This document shows positions 55,381-63,686 of a stretch of 64,000 bases of DNA, one piece after another. A program made the translations under genes and the position numbers. The stretch's first letter is position 1; each line of letters opens with the position of its first letter. Source of the DNA: Prevotella jejuni (GTDB lineage Bacteria; Bacteroidota; Bacteroidia; Bacteroidales; Bacteroidaceae); NCBI RefSeq assembly GCF_900187995.1, contig NZ_FZNZ01000016.1, positions 24,431-88,430 of the forward strand. The letters are read 5' to 3'. A model generated the notes under the pieces. The model did not search any database and was not told the origin of the DNA. It worked only from the letters and a program-made list of their open reading frames with translations.

Positions 55381-55761
55381 ATGAAGAAATTGGCCAACAT
55401 ATCACTCTCAATCCTGCTATCTGTCATGATACTTTGGGTTGGTTCGGGCATCATGGTAATGGTGTGCGAGCATACTGGGAATGTGTCTGTTGCCAAGATG
55501 GAGACTAAGAGACACTGCAATGAGAGCAAGGCCGACCATTGCATGAAGTATAATGTAAAGACGCTATCGCCCACGAACACGGCACAGAATAGCTTCTTTA
55601 AGCTCCAACCCTTACAGTTGTCTCTTCTCCCACAGATGGTTAGCTGCAATCAGCTTCTGCCTTTGCCCGTTCTGACAAAGGCACCGGAGAGGGTGTTGTC
55701 GTTGCTTTGGCATAGTCCGCCACGACAATATCTTCGCATCCTCACCACGCTTTTAATTTGA
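55381..55761 (+). CDS. small exported Cys/His protein preceding a TonB receptor (HYC_CC_PP-like)
   Basis: A 126-residue protein with an N-terminal hydrophobic segment (ISLSILLSVMILWVGSGIMV). Then come VCEHTG, KRHCNESKADHCMKYNV and a C-terminal SPPRQYLRIL. The His/Cys pairs and terminal PP-R pattern resemble the small proteins often placed before metal-related TonB receptors in Bacteroidota. It may bind a transition metal in the periplasm. The family name is from memory and unverified. The receptor follows at 158 bp and probably shares the transcript. Confidence 0.55.
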   Translation: MKKLANISLSILLSVMILWVGSGIMVMVCEHTGNVSVAKMETKRHCNESKADHCMKYNVKTLSPTNTAQNSFFKLQPLQLSLLPQMVSCNQLLPLPVLTKAPERVLSLLWHSPPRQYLRILTTLLI

Positions 55762-55919
55762 TTTCTTGATGTGTCTGTTGCCCACAGAATGGGGTGACAG
55801 AGGATTCTTCCTACCTGTATCTCACGTAGTTACAGGTGCTAAGGCCGTATCAGTCTATGCCGTATGCTGATATTGCCCCACTATTCACAAATTCTAAAAC
55901 ATCAAGTAATCAAACAATA

Positions 55920-57983
55920 ATGAATAAGATTATATATTTAGCAGGACTGACCCTATTGTCTGTCCTACCAGCTGCAGCACAGCAGACTGCCCCTGACTCT
56001 ACCGCAACACTTAAGGATCAGACGCTCTCTGACGTGACTGTCACCGCAAGAAGGGCGTCAGTGAGATCGCTCTCTGGCGCTATCAACGGAAAAGACATCC
56101 TACGAGATGAACTCTTCAAAGCCGCTTGCTGCAACCTTGGTGAGAGCTTTGTAAACAACCCAGCAGTCGATGTTAACTACTCTGATGCGGCTACTGGTGC
56201 AAAGCAGGTGAAGCTTCTTGGACTCAGTGGTACGTATGTTCAGATGCTTACAGAGAACCTTCCTAACTTCCGTGGAGCGGCCCTCCCCTACGGTCTCGGC
56301 TATGTTCCTGGTAGCTGGATGAAGAGTCTTCAGGTCAGTAAGGGCAACTCCTCTGTCAAAAACGGCTATGAAGCAATGGCCGGACAGATTAATGTTGAAT
56401 ACTTAAAGCCCGAAGATCCGGAGGGAGTAACGCTCAATCTCTATGGTAGTACGATGGGTAAATTCGAGGCAAATGCCGATGGTAACATCCATATCAACGG
56501 TAATAAGAACCTTAGTACGGGGATTCTTGCCCACTTCGAGAACAACTGGAGCAAGCATGATGGTAATGGGGATGGCTTCCAAGATGACCCTCGTGTAAGG
56601 CAATATAACCTTCAGAACCGATGGTATTGGAAGTCGGGTAGCTACATGTTGCACGCTGGCTTGTCGCTATTAAAGGAAGATCGCACAAGCGGACAGGTTG
56701 ATCATCATGGCTCTATGACGGCAGGTATGACGCCTTATCGCATCAATATCGGTACGAACAGATATGAGGCTTACATGAAGAATGCCTTTATCTTAGACCC
56801 TGCACACGGTACGAACATTGCCTTAATGGGCAATGTTTCTATGCACCAGCAGGACGCTTCGTATGGTATCAAGGACTATTACGTCAATGAAAAGACTGCT
56901 TACGCATCGTTGATCTTTGAGACTAACTTCACTGATGAGCATAACCTGTCTGCTGGACTGAGTCTTAACCATGACTACCTGCACCAGAGTCTGACCCTGC
57001 CAACCTCTGCTGTGCCTGCTAACTATGGTAATCTCTACCCGCTCACACGGGGTATTGAAAGCGAGACAACACCAGGCGCATACGTGCAATACACTTATAA
57101 CCTGCATAATAAGCTCATCGCTATGGCGGGATTGCGCATCGACCACAGTAATGTCTACGGCACCTTTGCCACTCCAAGATTTCACTTAAAGTGGGTTCCA
57201 ACCGATTTCCTCACCCTTCGTCTATCGGCTGGTAAGGGCTACAGGAGCCCTCACGCACTGGCTGAGAACAACTATCTCATGGCTTCTGGTAGACGTCTTA
57301 TCATCGACAAGCTCAATCAGGAGGCGGCATGGAACTATGGGGCAAGCTTCGCTTTCCTCATCCCTATCGCACAGAAGATGCTGAAGTTGAACGCTGAGTA
57401 CTATTACACCGACTTCCTTTCACAGACGGTTATCGACTACGATACGAACCCGCAGGAGATTCATGTTACTAATCTCGATGGTAAGAGCTACTCGCATACG
57501 TTCCAGATTGATGCGTCTTATCCGCTCTTCAAGGGCCTTGAACTGACAGTAGCCTACCGTTATAACCTCGTGAAAACCACCTACGGCGGTAGACTGATGT
57601 GGAAACCGCTGCAGAGTAGATACAAGGGACTGCTCACAGCAAGCTATAAGACGCCATTAGGTGTGTGGCAGTTTGATGCTACCTTGGCCTTGAATGGTGG
57701 CGGACGTATGCCTGAGCCTTACACTCTCGCTACTGGTAACCTCTCTTGGGAACGCAACTATAAGGCCTACGGACAGGTTAACGCACAGATAACAAGATAC
57801 TTCCGTAACTTCTCACTCTACCTCGGTGGAGAGAACCTTACGAACTTCAAGCAGAAAAACCCTATCATTGGCTATCAAAACCCATGGGATAACAGCTTTG
57901 AGCCAACAATGGTCTACGGACCTATTCAGGGTGCTATGGCATACGTGGGCATTCGTCTCAATCTCGGAAAACATCAACAATAA
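55920..57983 (+). CDS. TonB-dependent outer-membrane receptor, probably for metal
   Basis: The ATG at 55920 (MNKIIYLAGLTLLSVLPAAA) provides a signal peptide. The open frame upstream lacks one. About 687 residues: TonB box-like LSDVTVTARR, a plug with AACCNLGESFVNNPAVDVNY, VKLLGLSGTYVQMLTENLP and GYEAMAGQINVEY, then a 22-strand-type barrel ending GAMAYVGIRLNLG. The CC in the plug and HDGNGDGFQDDP and QVDHHG loops suggest a metal substrate. The HMA gene follows 44 bp on, supporting a copper or similar transition metal role. The direction of transport and the exact metal are unproven. Confidence 0.9.
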   Translation: MNKIIYLAGLTLLSVLPAAAQQTAPDSTATLKDQTLSDVTVTARRASVRSLSGAINGKDILRDELFKAACCNLGESFVNNPAVDVNYSDAATGAKQVKLLGLSGTYVQMLTENLPNFRGAALPYGLGYVPGSWMKSLQVSKGNSSVKNGYEAMAGQINVEYLKPEDPEGVTLNLYGSTMGKFEANADGNIHINGNKNLSTGILAHFENNWSKHDGNGDGFQDDPRVRQYNLQNRWYWKSGSYMLHAGLSLLKEDRTSGQVDHHGSMTAGMTPYRINIGTNRYEAYMKNAFILDPAHGTNIALMGNVSMHQQDASYGIKDYYVNEKTAYASLIFETNFTDEHNLSAGLSLNHDYLHQSLTLPTSAVPANYGNLYPLTRGIESETTPGAYVQYTYNLHNKLIAMAGLRIDHSNVYGTFATPRFHLKWVPTDFLTLRLSAGKGYRSPHALAENNYLMASGRRLIIDKLNQEAAWNYGASFAFLIPIAQKMLKLNAEYYYTDFLSQTVIDYDTNPQEIHVTNLDGKSYSHTFQIDASYPLFKGLELTVAYRYNLVKTTYGGRLMWKPLQSRYKGLLTASYKTPLGVWQFDATLALNGGGRMPEPYTLATGNLSWERNYKAYGQVNAQITRYFRNFSLYLGGENLTNFKQKNPIIGYQNPWDNSFEPTMVYGPIQGAMAYVGIRLNLGKHQQ

Positions 57984-58027
57984 GGATATTAGAACACATA
58001 TTATTAATTCATAAAAACAATTCAGAT

Positions 58028-58357
58028 ATGAAGAAAACTATTTTCACAATGTTGTTGGTCATGACTGCCATGATCGCAACTGCTAAGAATCTTAAGACCG
58101 TTATCTACACGACAACACCACAGATGCACTGCGCTAACTGTGAAGCTAAGGTCAAGAACAACCTCAGATTCGCTAAGGGTGTGAAGGAGATCAAGACGGA
58201 TGCGAACGAACAGAAGGTCTATGTTACTTACGATGCACAGAAGACTAACGAGGAGCAGATTAAGAAGTACTTTGAAAAGTTTGGTTATAAAGCTGAGAAA
58301 ACAACTAAGGAAGCTAAGATTCCTGTGCACGAGAATGAGGAGTGCGACAATATGTAA
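58028..58357 (+). CDS. exported heavy-metal-associated (HMA) domain protein
   Basis: A 109-residue protein with signal peptide MKKTIFTMLLVMTAMIATA and one HMA domain with the metal site MHCANCEAKVKNNLRF. VKEIKTDANEQKVYVTYD and YFEKFGYKAEK complete the fold. A C-terminal tail HENEECDNM may also bind metal. It probably hands a Cu(I)-type ion to or from the receptor upstream. Confidence 0.9.
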   Translation: MKKTIFTMLLVMTAMIATAKNLKTVIYTTTPQMHCANCEAKVKNNLRFAKGVKEIKTDANEQKVYVTYDAQKTNEEQIKKYFEKFGYKAEKTTKEAKIPVHENEECDNM

Positions 58358-58466
58358 TCAGCTAAACGGCCTATAAGTATTTGATTGTAAGGGCTATCGA
58401 CATCTACTTGTTAGGGCTAAAGTCGTCCTAACAGTATGCGTTCTGCTGCCCTAACAAGCGTTATCC

Positions 58467-58509
58467 ATCGACCATTACACGACTTTCTTTAGTCGGTGTA
58501 ATGGTCGAT
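58467..58509 (+). terminator. terminator of the metal-related operon
   Basis: ATCGACCATTACACGACT at 58467-58484 pairs with AGTCGGTGTAATGGTCGAT at 58491-58509 (one bulge or wobble), followed by TTGTG. Confidence 0.75.
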
Positions 58510-58539
58510 TTGTGTGTTGGAAGGGGTGAGGTAAAAAAG

Positions 58540-58890
58540 TAACCAGCCGGCCCCTCCCCCGTCCCCTCCCCCGCAGGGAGGGGCGTAGTATGTGAGGTTA
58601 CCCCTATTGGGCTGCATGCATGAGGCATGGGGAGGTTTGTCTCTTACGCTGGGGCATATTATCTCTCACAGAACTCACAGATTTAACAGAACTTTTCCAC
58701 CAACGTTTCGATCCCACAGAACGCCTCCGGCATACAGAGAACACAGAACGTTATAGCTATCGTAGATAATAATAAGGAACAAAACGAAGCCTTCATCCTT
58801 CTTATAGGGGTATCTCGGTGATCACGCCCCTCCCTTCGGGGGAGGGGACGGGGGAGGGGCCAGCTGGGGACGGGGGAGGGGCCACCACAA
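58540..58890. repeat. composite spacer: two family B copies and a 22 bp repeat
   Basis: Family B hairpin at 58551-58590 with GTAGTATGTGAGGTTACCCC. A reverse copy at 58805-58860 (GGGGTATCTCGGTGATCACG, CCCCTCCCTTCGGGGGAGG) ends in GACGGGGGAGGGGCC at 58847 and again at 58869, exactly 22 bp apart. CACAGAA words lie between. Confidence 0.75.
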
Positions 58891-59142
58891 CGAAAAATCA
58901 TTACATAAACTCAAGCTAAACGCCCTCTAAACAAGAGCATAGCAACCACTCAAACCGAGTGGATAACCCACAAGAAATCAAAGTGTTACGAATAGCAATA
59001 AAGAAGACACCCTTCTTGCTTCAAGAAGGGCGTCTTCTACATGCAAGAAGGGCATGTTTTGGAATGTTGAAAGGCCTCTTCTATATGCAAGAAGGGCATG
59101 TGTTACGTCCGTGAGGGACGAAAAATGTTTACATAAAGACAA
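58891..59142 (+). repeat. family A element, copy 8
   Basis: Left end GAAAAATCATTACATAAAC and right end GAAAAATGTTTACATAAAG match at 15 of 19 positions. Inside are GATAACCCACAAGAAATCAA, GAAGACACCCTTCTTGC with CAAGAAGGGCGTCTTCT, GCAAGAAGGGCATGTTTTG and AAAGGCCTCTTCT. Confidence 0.8.
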
Positions 59143-59154
59143 GTGTGTGGGAGC

Positions 59155-59988
59155 TTATCGCTGTCCGCTTGTCATCCGCCTCATCAACTGCAACAACGAA
59201 GGAACAAAGATACAGAGTGAGAAAAACAGTCCTCCATACATCATTCGGTCGTCGCCATGGAAGAAGTCGATGAGCTTTCCATCGTTCATCTCTGGTAGTA
59301 AGTTAAACATGAGATAGGCTACACTGTTGTTGACCCAGTGGAAAACGAATCCTGGAAGTATGCTTCCTGTACGGTAATACATCCATCCTAAGAACAAACC
59401 TATCACAAAGGCGTGGACACCCTGTGCTAAATTGAAATGAATAAAACCAAAGATCAAAGCTGAGATGACGATGGCTATCCAAGGATAACGCTTGCCTAAT
59501 GCCACTTGCAGCGTGTGCTGTATGGCACCACGGAAGACTATCTCTTCGGCTATCGGTACCATCAGACCTATGGCTACATAACCCCAAGAAACCTTCATGA
59601 CATCTTCGAACATCATTCTCGTGGTGTCTGGCATGGTCAGATTAATCTTTTCTACAAGGTACTCCGTCGGGAGGATGGAACCTAAAGCTAATAGCGCGGC
59701 CCAGACGAAGACGCCCCAAGGACGGCTCTTAAGGTAGTTGCGGGAGACAGGTGTCCATCGCATTGCAACGAAAAGGACAATTGTCATAAAACTACTTAGG
59801 ACTGCTGACACTGCAATACACTCTCCAGAATTATTAGGAATGACGCTATGAACCTTTCCATTACCGCTTAGCAAATTGAAAACATAGCCGCTTCCTAACA
59901 AAGAGATAGACTGAATAAAGATGAAAAGTGATATAAACAGTATGATATATAATACTGCGCTCCACACGTTTTTAGTATTCTTTTGCAT
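59155..59988 (-). CDS. CPBP family intramembrane glutamic endopeptidase
   Basis: A 277-residue protein with about eight helices. The CPBP/Abi signature is present as VPIAEEIVFRGAIQ (EE and R), the histidine in LIFGFIHFNLAQGV and the third motif FVFHWVNNSVAY. Such membrane proteases process prenylated or membrane-bound peptides, and some confer bacteriocin self-protection. It is 4 bp downstream of ribF, on the same transcript. Confidence 0.9.
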   Translation of the reverse strand: MQKNTKNVWSAVLYIILFISLFIFIQSISLLGSGYVFNLLSGNGKVHSVIPNNSGECIAVSAVLSSFMTIVLFVAMRWTPVSRNYLKSRPWGVFVWAALLALGSILPTEYLVEKINLTMPDTTRMMFEDVMKVSWGYVAIGLMVPIAEEIVFRGAIQHTLQVALGKRYPWIAIVISALIFGFIHFNLAQGVHAFVIGLFLGWMYYRTGSILPGFVFHWVNNSVAYLMFNLLPEMNDGKLIDFFHGDDRMMYGGLFFSLCIFVPSLLQLMRRMTSGQR

Positions 59989-59992
59989 TATC

Positions 59993-60964
59993 TTATTGGA
60001 TATTAATGAGGTTGTCGTCGATATGATAAGTCGTATCGAAGAGCTTGTTAATCTGAACTTTATCGTGCTGCAACTGTTCGGCTAAGGCGTCGATAGAATC
60101 GAACTTACGCTCGTCTCTTATCTTACTGATAAAACTGACGAGGAGTTCCTGACCATAGAGATCGCCAGAGAAGTTGAAGAGGTTGACCTCCATCGAGGTG
60201 GTTGTGCCGTTGAAGGTGGGGCGATGTCCTATGTTCATCATCCCTCGCTTCCAACCAACAGAATCCTTCAAACGCACCAAAACGGCATAAACGCCCGACG
60301 CAGGGAGGAGCTGCTGGCAACGAGTAACATCGAGATTGGCGGTTGGAAAACCCATCTTACGCCCGTTCTGATAGCCACTGACGATGCGACTCTCTATCGT
60401 GTAATCATATCCCAATAGGCGATTAGCATCCTCAACCCTACCCTCTCGAAGGCAAGTCCTTATGACTGAAGAGCTTACACGAACGTCGTCAGGCAGGAAG
60501 GCATCGGCACGGATGACCTCAATCCCTAACTCCTTACCATAGCGCACATAGTCGTCAAAACCTTCCGAACGGTTGTGTCCGAAACGATTGTCGTATCCTA
60601 TGATGAGTTTCCTTACCTTTAACTCGCCTTGTAGGACGTCTCGCATAAAGTCATGGGCCGTGAGTGCGGCTAAAGAAGCATCGAAATGCAATACAACAGT
60701 ATTGTCGACATGGGTCTTGGAGAGCAACAGCAGTTTCTCGTCGAGCGTCGACAGCAAATCAGGCTGATAATCAGTCTGTAACACCTCACGTGGGTGCCGA
60801 TCGAAGGTAATAACTGCTGACGACATTCCCGACCGTTGTGCCTCCTCAATGACACGGTCTATCAAAAAACGATGACCACGGTGTACGCCATCAAAGAAGC
60901 CTATGGTAGCCACCAATTCAGGCATCTCTCGTGCCTCACCTTTATTTATATATATAATGTTCAA
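59993..60964 (-). CDS. ribF: bifunctional riboflavin kinase/FAD synthetase
   Basis: Converts riboflavin to FMN and then FAD. A 323-residue protein. The N-terminal nucleotidyltransferase part has ATIGFFDGVHRGH (about 19-31) and IGYDNRFGHNRSEG. SSSVIRTCLREG joins to the kinase domain with NGRKMGFPTANLD and NIGHRPTFNGTTTSMEVNLF. Length is typical. Confidence 0.95.
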   Translation of the reverse strand: MNIIYINKGEAREMPELVATIGFFDGVHRGHRFLIDRVIEEAQRSGMSSAVITFDRHPREVLQTDYQPDLLSTLDEKLLLLSKTHVDNTVVLHFDASLAALTAHDFMRDVLQGELKVRKLIIGYDNRFGHNRSEGFDDYVRYGKELGIEVIRADAFLPDDVRVSSSVIRTCLREGRVEDANRLLGYDYTIESRIVSGYQNGRKMGFPTANLDVTRCQQLLPASGVYAVLVRLKDSVGWKRGMMNIGHRPTFNGTTTSMEVNLFNFSGDLYGQELLVSFISKIRDERKFDSIDALAEQLQHDKVQINKLFDTTYHIDDNLINIQ

Positions 60965-61083
60965 TCCTTTTTATCTTATATAATCGCCTAATGGTAAATC
61001 CATCTAAACGACATTCCCGTTCCTACTACGAAATCATGAAAGCAATAAAAAACCATGCCCTCCAAAATCGTTCTACGTTTATG

Positions 61084-61091
61084 CAAAGATA
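61084..61091 (-). promoter_or_regulatory. possible ribF promoter -7 element
   Basis: CAAAGATA on + reads TATCTTTG on minus, 120 bp before the ribF ATG. No FMN riboswitch pattern was recognised in the leader. Confidence 0.45.
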
Positions 61092-61186
61092 CACCAAATC
61101 GGTCATAAACCGACCTCGACTCACTCAAAATGTGTTAAAACATTAAATTTCTTTATCATCTATTCTCCTTTTTCCATTTAATTGAT

Positions 61187-61194
61187 TACCTTTG
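61187..61194 (+). promoter_or_regulatory. tRNA promoter -7 element
   Basis: TACCTTTG followed by CAGCCG, 22 bp before the tRNA 5' end. Confidence 0.65.
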
Positions 61195-61215
61195 CAGCCG
61201 AATTCACGAAATTCA

Positions 61216-61289
61216 GGACTTGTAGCTCAGTTGGTTAGAGCAACAGACTCATAATCTGGAGGTCCCTGGTTCAAGCCCAGGCTGGTCCA
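61216..61289 (+). tRNA. tRNA with CAU anticodon (elongator Met or Ile2)
   Basis: A cloverleaf with 5' GGACTTG and 3' CTGGTCCA, D-arm GCTCAGTTGGTTAGAGC, anticodon loop CTCATAA and T-arm CCTGGTTCAAGCCCAGG. C at position 34 can mean elongator Met or lysidine-modified Ile2, and the sequence alone does not decide. The acceptor stem has one U-U and one G-U position, and the anticodon stem starts with an A-G mismatch. CCA is not encoded. An integrase gene follows, so its 3' end is a candidate attachment site. Confidence 0.88.
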
Positions 61290-61300
61290 CAAAGGGTAAG

Positions 61301-61334
61301 AAGAGCTTTACACGATGCTGTAAAGCTCTTTTTT
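61301..61334 (+). terminator. intrinsic terminator after the tRNA
   Basis: AAGAGCTTTACA at 61301-61312 pairs perfectly with TGTAAAGCTCTT at 61319-61330, followed by TTTT. Confidence 0.9.
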
Positions 61335-61473
61335 CGTTATAAATCAAGTAATTACATCAGTAGGTTATTATGATTGTAACGGTTCATTTGTTGTAAAATC
61401 CCTCTATCTTCTCCTTAGCCCTAAATGCACACGTCACGTTATTTTGAGCAAAATTTCAGCTAATTTATCCACT

Positions 61474-61516
61474 TGTTGACCTCCTGTTGACCTATTGTTG
61501 ACCCGAGGTTGACCTC
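61474..61516 (+). repeat. four TTGACC repeats at exact 11 bp spacing
   Basis: TTGACC(T/C) starts at 61476, 61487, 61498 and 61509, immediately before the integrase ATG at 61530. One helical turn per repeat puts all four on the same DNA face, as expected for cooperative protein binding (integrase arm sites, excisionase or a regulator). Confidence 0.8.
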
Positions 61517-61529
61517 AAAACAAGAGATT

Positions 61530-62798
61530 ATGCTGACAATTAAAGCAGAAATTCAGAGAGACAAGTTAAGGCAAGATGGTAGTTACAACGTCCGCATCAG
61601 GTTTACGAAGGACCGTAAGGTAAAGCGTATTTCCACAAGTCTGTTTGCAAAAAAAGCCGATTTAACTGACAGGTTTACTATCAAGGAAGATTCTCTTATC
61701 AAGCAGGAAGCGGACATACTTATCCTGCATTATCGTAAGATGTTTAACGAAATACACTTAGAAGCAGAGACACTTGATGTAAACGAGATTGTAGCCCGAC
61801 TGAACAGCAGAGACAAAAGCGACAAACCAGTAGATTTCATCCAGTTCGCTAAGGAATGGATTGCCAATTCCACGTTAAAGGGAGCAGTCAACTACACCTC
61901 CGCACTTAACAGCCTCATCCGATTCAACAAAAGTGAGAAGCTGTACACGCATCAAATTACAAGTGAATTCCTGCAAGAGTTTATGGCATTCTTACTCAAT
62001 GAAAGCAAGGAACGAGCAGAACAATTGAAGGAGAAAGGCAAGCGTGTTCCCTCCACTCGCAGTACCTCCCTTTACTTAATGAGCATTCGTAGATTGTTTA
62101 AGGAGGCTGTAAAGCAATACAACAAGCCAGACCAAGGGCTAATCCGTATCAAGAATACCCCATTTGCTTATTTCCAAATCCCCAAACAGGAATCAACACG
62201 AAAAAGAGCTATCACAGCAGAATTAATCCGTAAGATAGAGCAGTTACCGTATCAGACAGTTTATAAAGGCATACATCACACCAACCGCTTCAATCTTGCA
62301 AAGGATTGTTTTATCCTCTCATTTTGCATGATAGGAATAAATTCTGTGGATTTATTTAACGCAACCGAATATGATGGCAATACGCTTACTTACTATCGTA
62401 CTAAGACGAGAGACAGGAGAATGGATAAAGCTAAGATGATAGTGACAGTTCCTAAGATATTGCATCCTTTATTTGAGAAGTACAAGGATACAACAGGCAA
62501 ACGGATATTCAATTTCTACCAGAGTTATGTCAATGAGAAAGCCTTTAACAAAGCCATCAACAAGGGATTGAAAGAGATTGGTAGTATTCTTAAAATTGAG
62601 GATTTAGAATATTATGCTGCACGCCATTCTTGGGCTACCATTGCCCTTAACAAGGTCGGAGTAAGCAAATACGTGGTACACGAAGCCCTCAATCATATTG
62701 ACGAATCTATGCGAGTAACCGACATTTATATTGAACGTGATTTCTCAAATGAGAACAAGGCAAATGCGAAAGTCGTAAGATACGTGTTCGGGAGATAA
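61530..62798 (+). CDS. tyrosine recombinase/integrase
   Basis: The ATG at 61530 is preferred. The frame opens at a TTG seven codons earlier inside the TTGACC repeats. The 422-residue protein has an arm-binding N-terminus (LTIKAEIQRDKLRQDGSYNV), a SAM-like core-binding domain (about 105-200) and a catalytic domain. R365 and H366 in YAARHSWATIA, the histidine in ALNHIDES and nucleophile Y400 in VTDIYIERD are present. The first catalytic arginine position reads N271 (MIGINSVDLF). Downstream of a tRNA, it probably integrated a mobile element there. Confidence 0.92.
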   Translation: MLTIKAEIQRDKLRQDGSYNVRIRFTKDRKVKRISTSLFAKKADLTDRFTIKEDSLIKQEADILILHYRKMFNEIHLEAETLDVNEIVARLNSRDKSDKPVDFIQFAKEWIANSTLKGAVNYTSALNSLIRFNKSEKLYTHQITSEFLQEFMAFLLNESKERAEQLKEKGKRVPSTRSTSLYLMSIRRLFKEAVKQYNKPDQGLIRIKNTPFAYFQIPKQESTRKRAITAELIRKIEQLPYQTVYKGIHHTNRFNLAKDCFILSFCMIGINSVDLFNATEYDGNTLTYYRTKTRDRRMDKAKMIVTVPKILHPLFEKYKDTTGKRIFNFYQSYVNEKAFNKAINKGLKEIGSILKIEDLEYYAARHSWATIALNKVGVSKYVVHEALNHIDESMRVTDIYIERDFSNENKANAKVVRYVFGR

Positions 62799-62897
62799 TG
62801 TGACAGAATATAACGAAAAATAGTTTTATACCCCTTGTTTAGAAACTGTCACCCAAAGAAAACTCCATCAGCTATAATGCAGGTAGAGTCTTTTTAT

Positions 62898-62905
62898 TAC
62901 CTTTG
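62898..62905 (+). promoter_or_regulatory. promoter -7 element of the unknown cargo gene
   Basis: TACCTTTG followed by CAAGA, 17 bp before the ATG at 62923. Confidence 0.6.
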
Positions 62906-62922
62906 CAAGAAAAATAAGACAA

Positions 62923-63525
62923 ATGACATTAGATTTTCCCATCATAGATTTAAAACGATTGTATGCAGGTTTGCATGAATGCTATGGTTTCGATTATAGT
63001 GAACTTAGCGAAGAGTTTTCTTTGATACTCCAGCAACATTATCCCTTTAAGCACGAAGCTGAAATACTTGCTAAAGCAACTACCGAAGAAGGTAAAGTAG
63101 ATATACAGAAATTTGCTTTAGAAACTAACGATTGCGTTGCCATTCCCATAACAACAGAATTTGCAAAGCAAGTGAAAGATTTTTATTCCATTTTCTCATC
63201 TGTTTTCATTCCTGAATTAGACGGTAGTGCTATTTATTATGAAGCACTGTGTCTAATGGCTGCAATCTATTATAGGGACAAACATTATCTTTTCTCCGAA
63301 ATACACGAGGATATTATGAATGACTATTTTGTTTATTCACGTAGAATTCGCCCAGACCAATTAAAGCTATTTATTGAACTGTGTAAAGGACGTAAAAGGA
63401 CGTGGGATAATATTAAAATATCTGTTGGCAATAATAGCCCTGTATTTTTGGGTAATTATGAATGGTGGCTGTCCCAAAAATTATTCGAGATATTACGGAA
63501 AGATTTAGGCGCAAGTTCAACATAG
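62923..63525 (+). CDS. uncharacterised protein, probable mobile-element cargo
   Basis: A 200-residue soluble protein, probably mainly helical (FALETNDCVAIPITTEFAKQ, YYEALCLMAAIYYRD, PDQLKLFIELCKGRKRTWDN). It has no signal peptide, membrane helix or motif I recognise. It is AT-rich with its own promoter, and lies between the integrase and an IS30 element. Accessory or defence function is only a guess from position. Confidence 0.6.
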   Translation: MTLDFPIIDLKRLYAGLHECYGFDYSELSEEFSLILQQHYPFKHEAEILAKATTEEGKVDIQKFALETNDCVAIPITTEFAKQVKDFYSIFSSVFIPELDGSAIYYEALCLMAAIYYRDKHYLFSEIHEDIMNDYFVYSRRIRPDQLKLFIELCKGRKRTWDNIKISVGNNSPVFLGNYEWWLSQKLFEILRKDLGASST

Positions 63526-63586
63526 AACTGCAATCCCAAGTGCTGGTGTAGCTTAATAATCTATACCTGAAAACACCGAGGGGTTT

Positions 63587-63603
63587 GGGGGCGAGAAGCC
63601 CCC
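63587..63603 (+). terminator. GC-rich hairpin after the cargo gene
   Basis: GGGGGC at 63587-63592 pairs with GCCCCC at 63598-63603 (loop GAGAA). No T-run follows, so a termination role is uncertain. Confidence 0.45.
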
Positions 63604-63686
63604 ATGAGAAGAAAATCAACAAGCAATGCATAAAAATAAGAAAGGGAGACCTCTGTCTCCCAAAGATTAATTAATTTTGCATTGCA

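Noticed and set aside
60965..61083. Possible FMN riboswitch before ribF
   Set aside because: None of the conserved FMN-box helices could be recognised in the leader.
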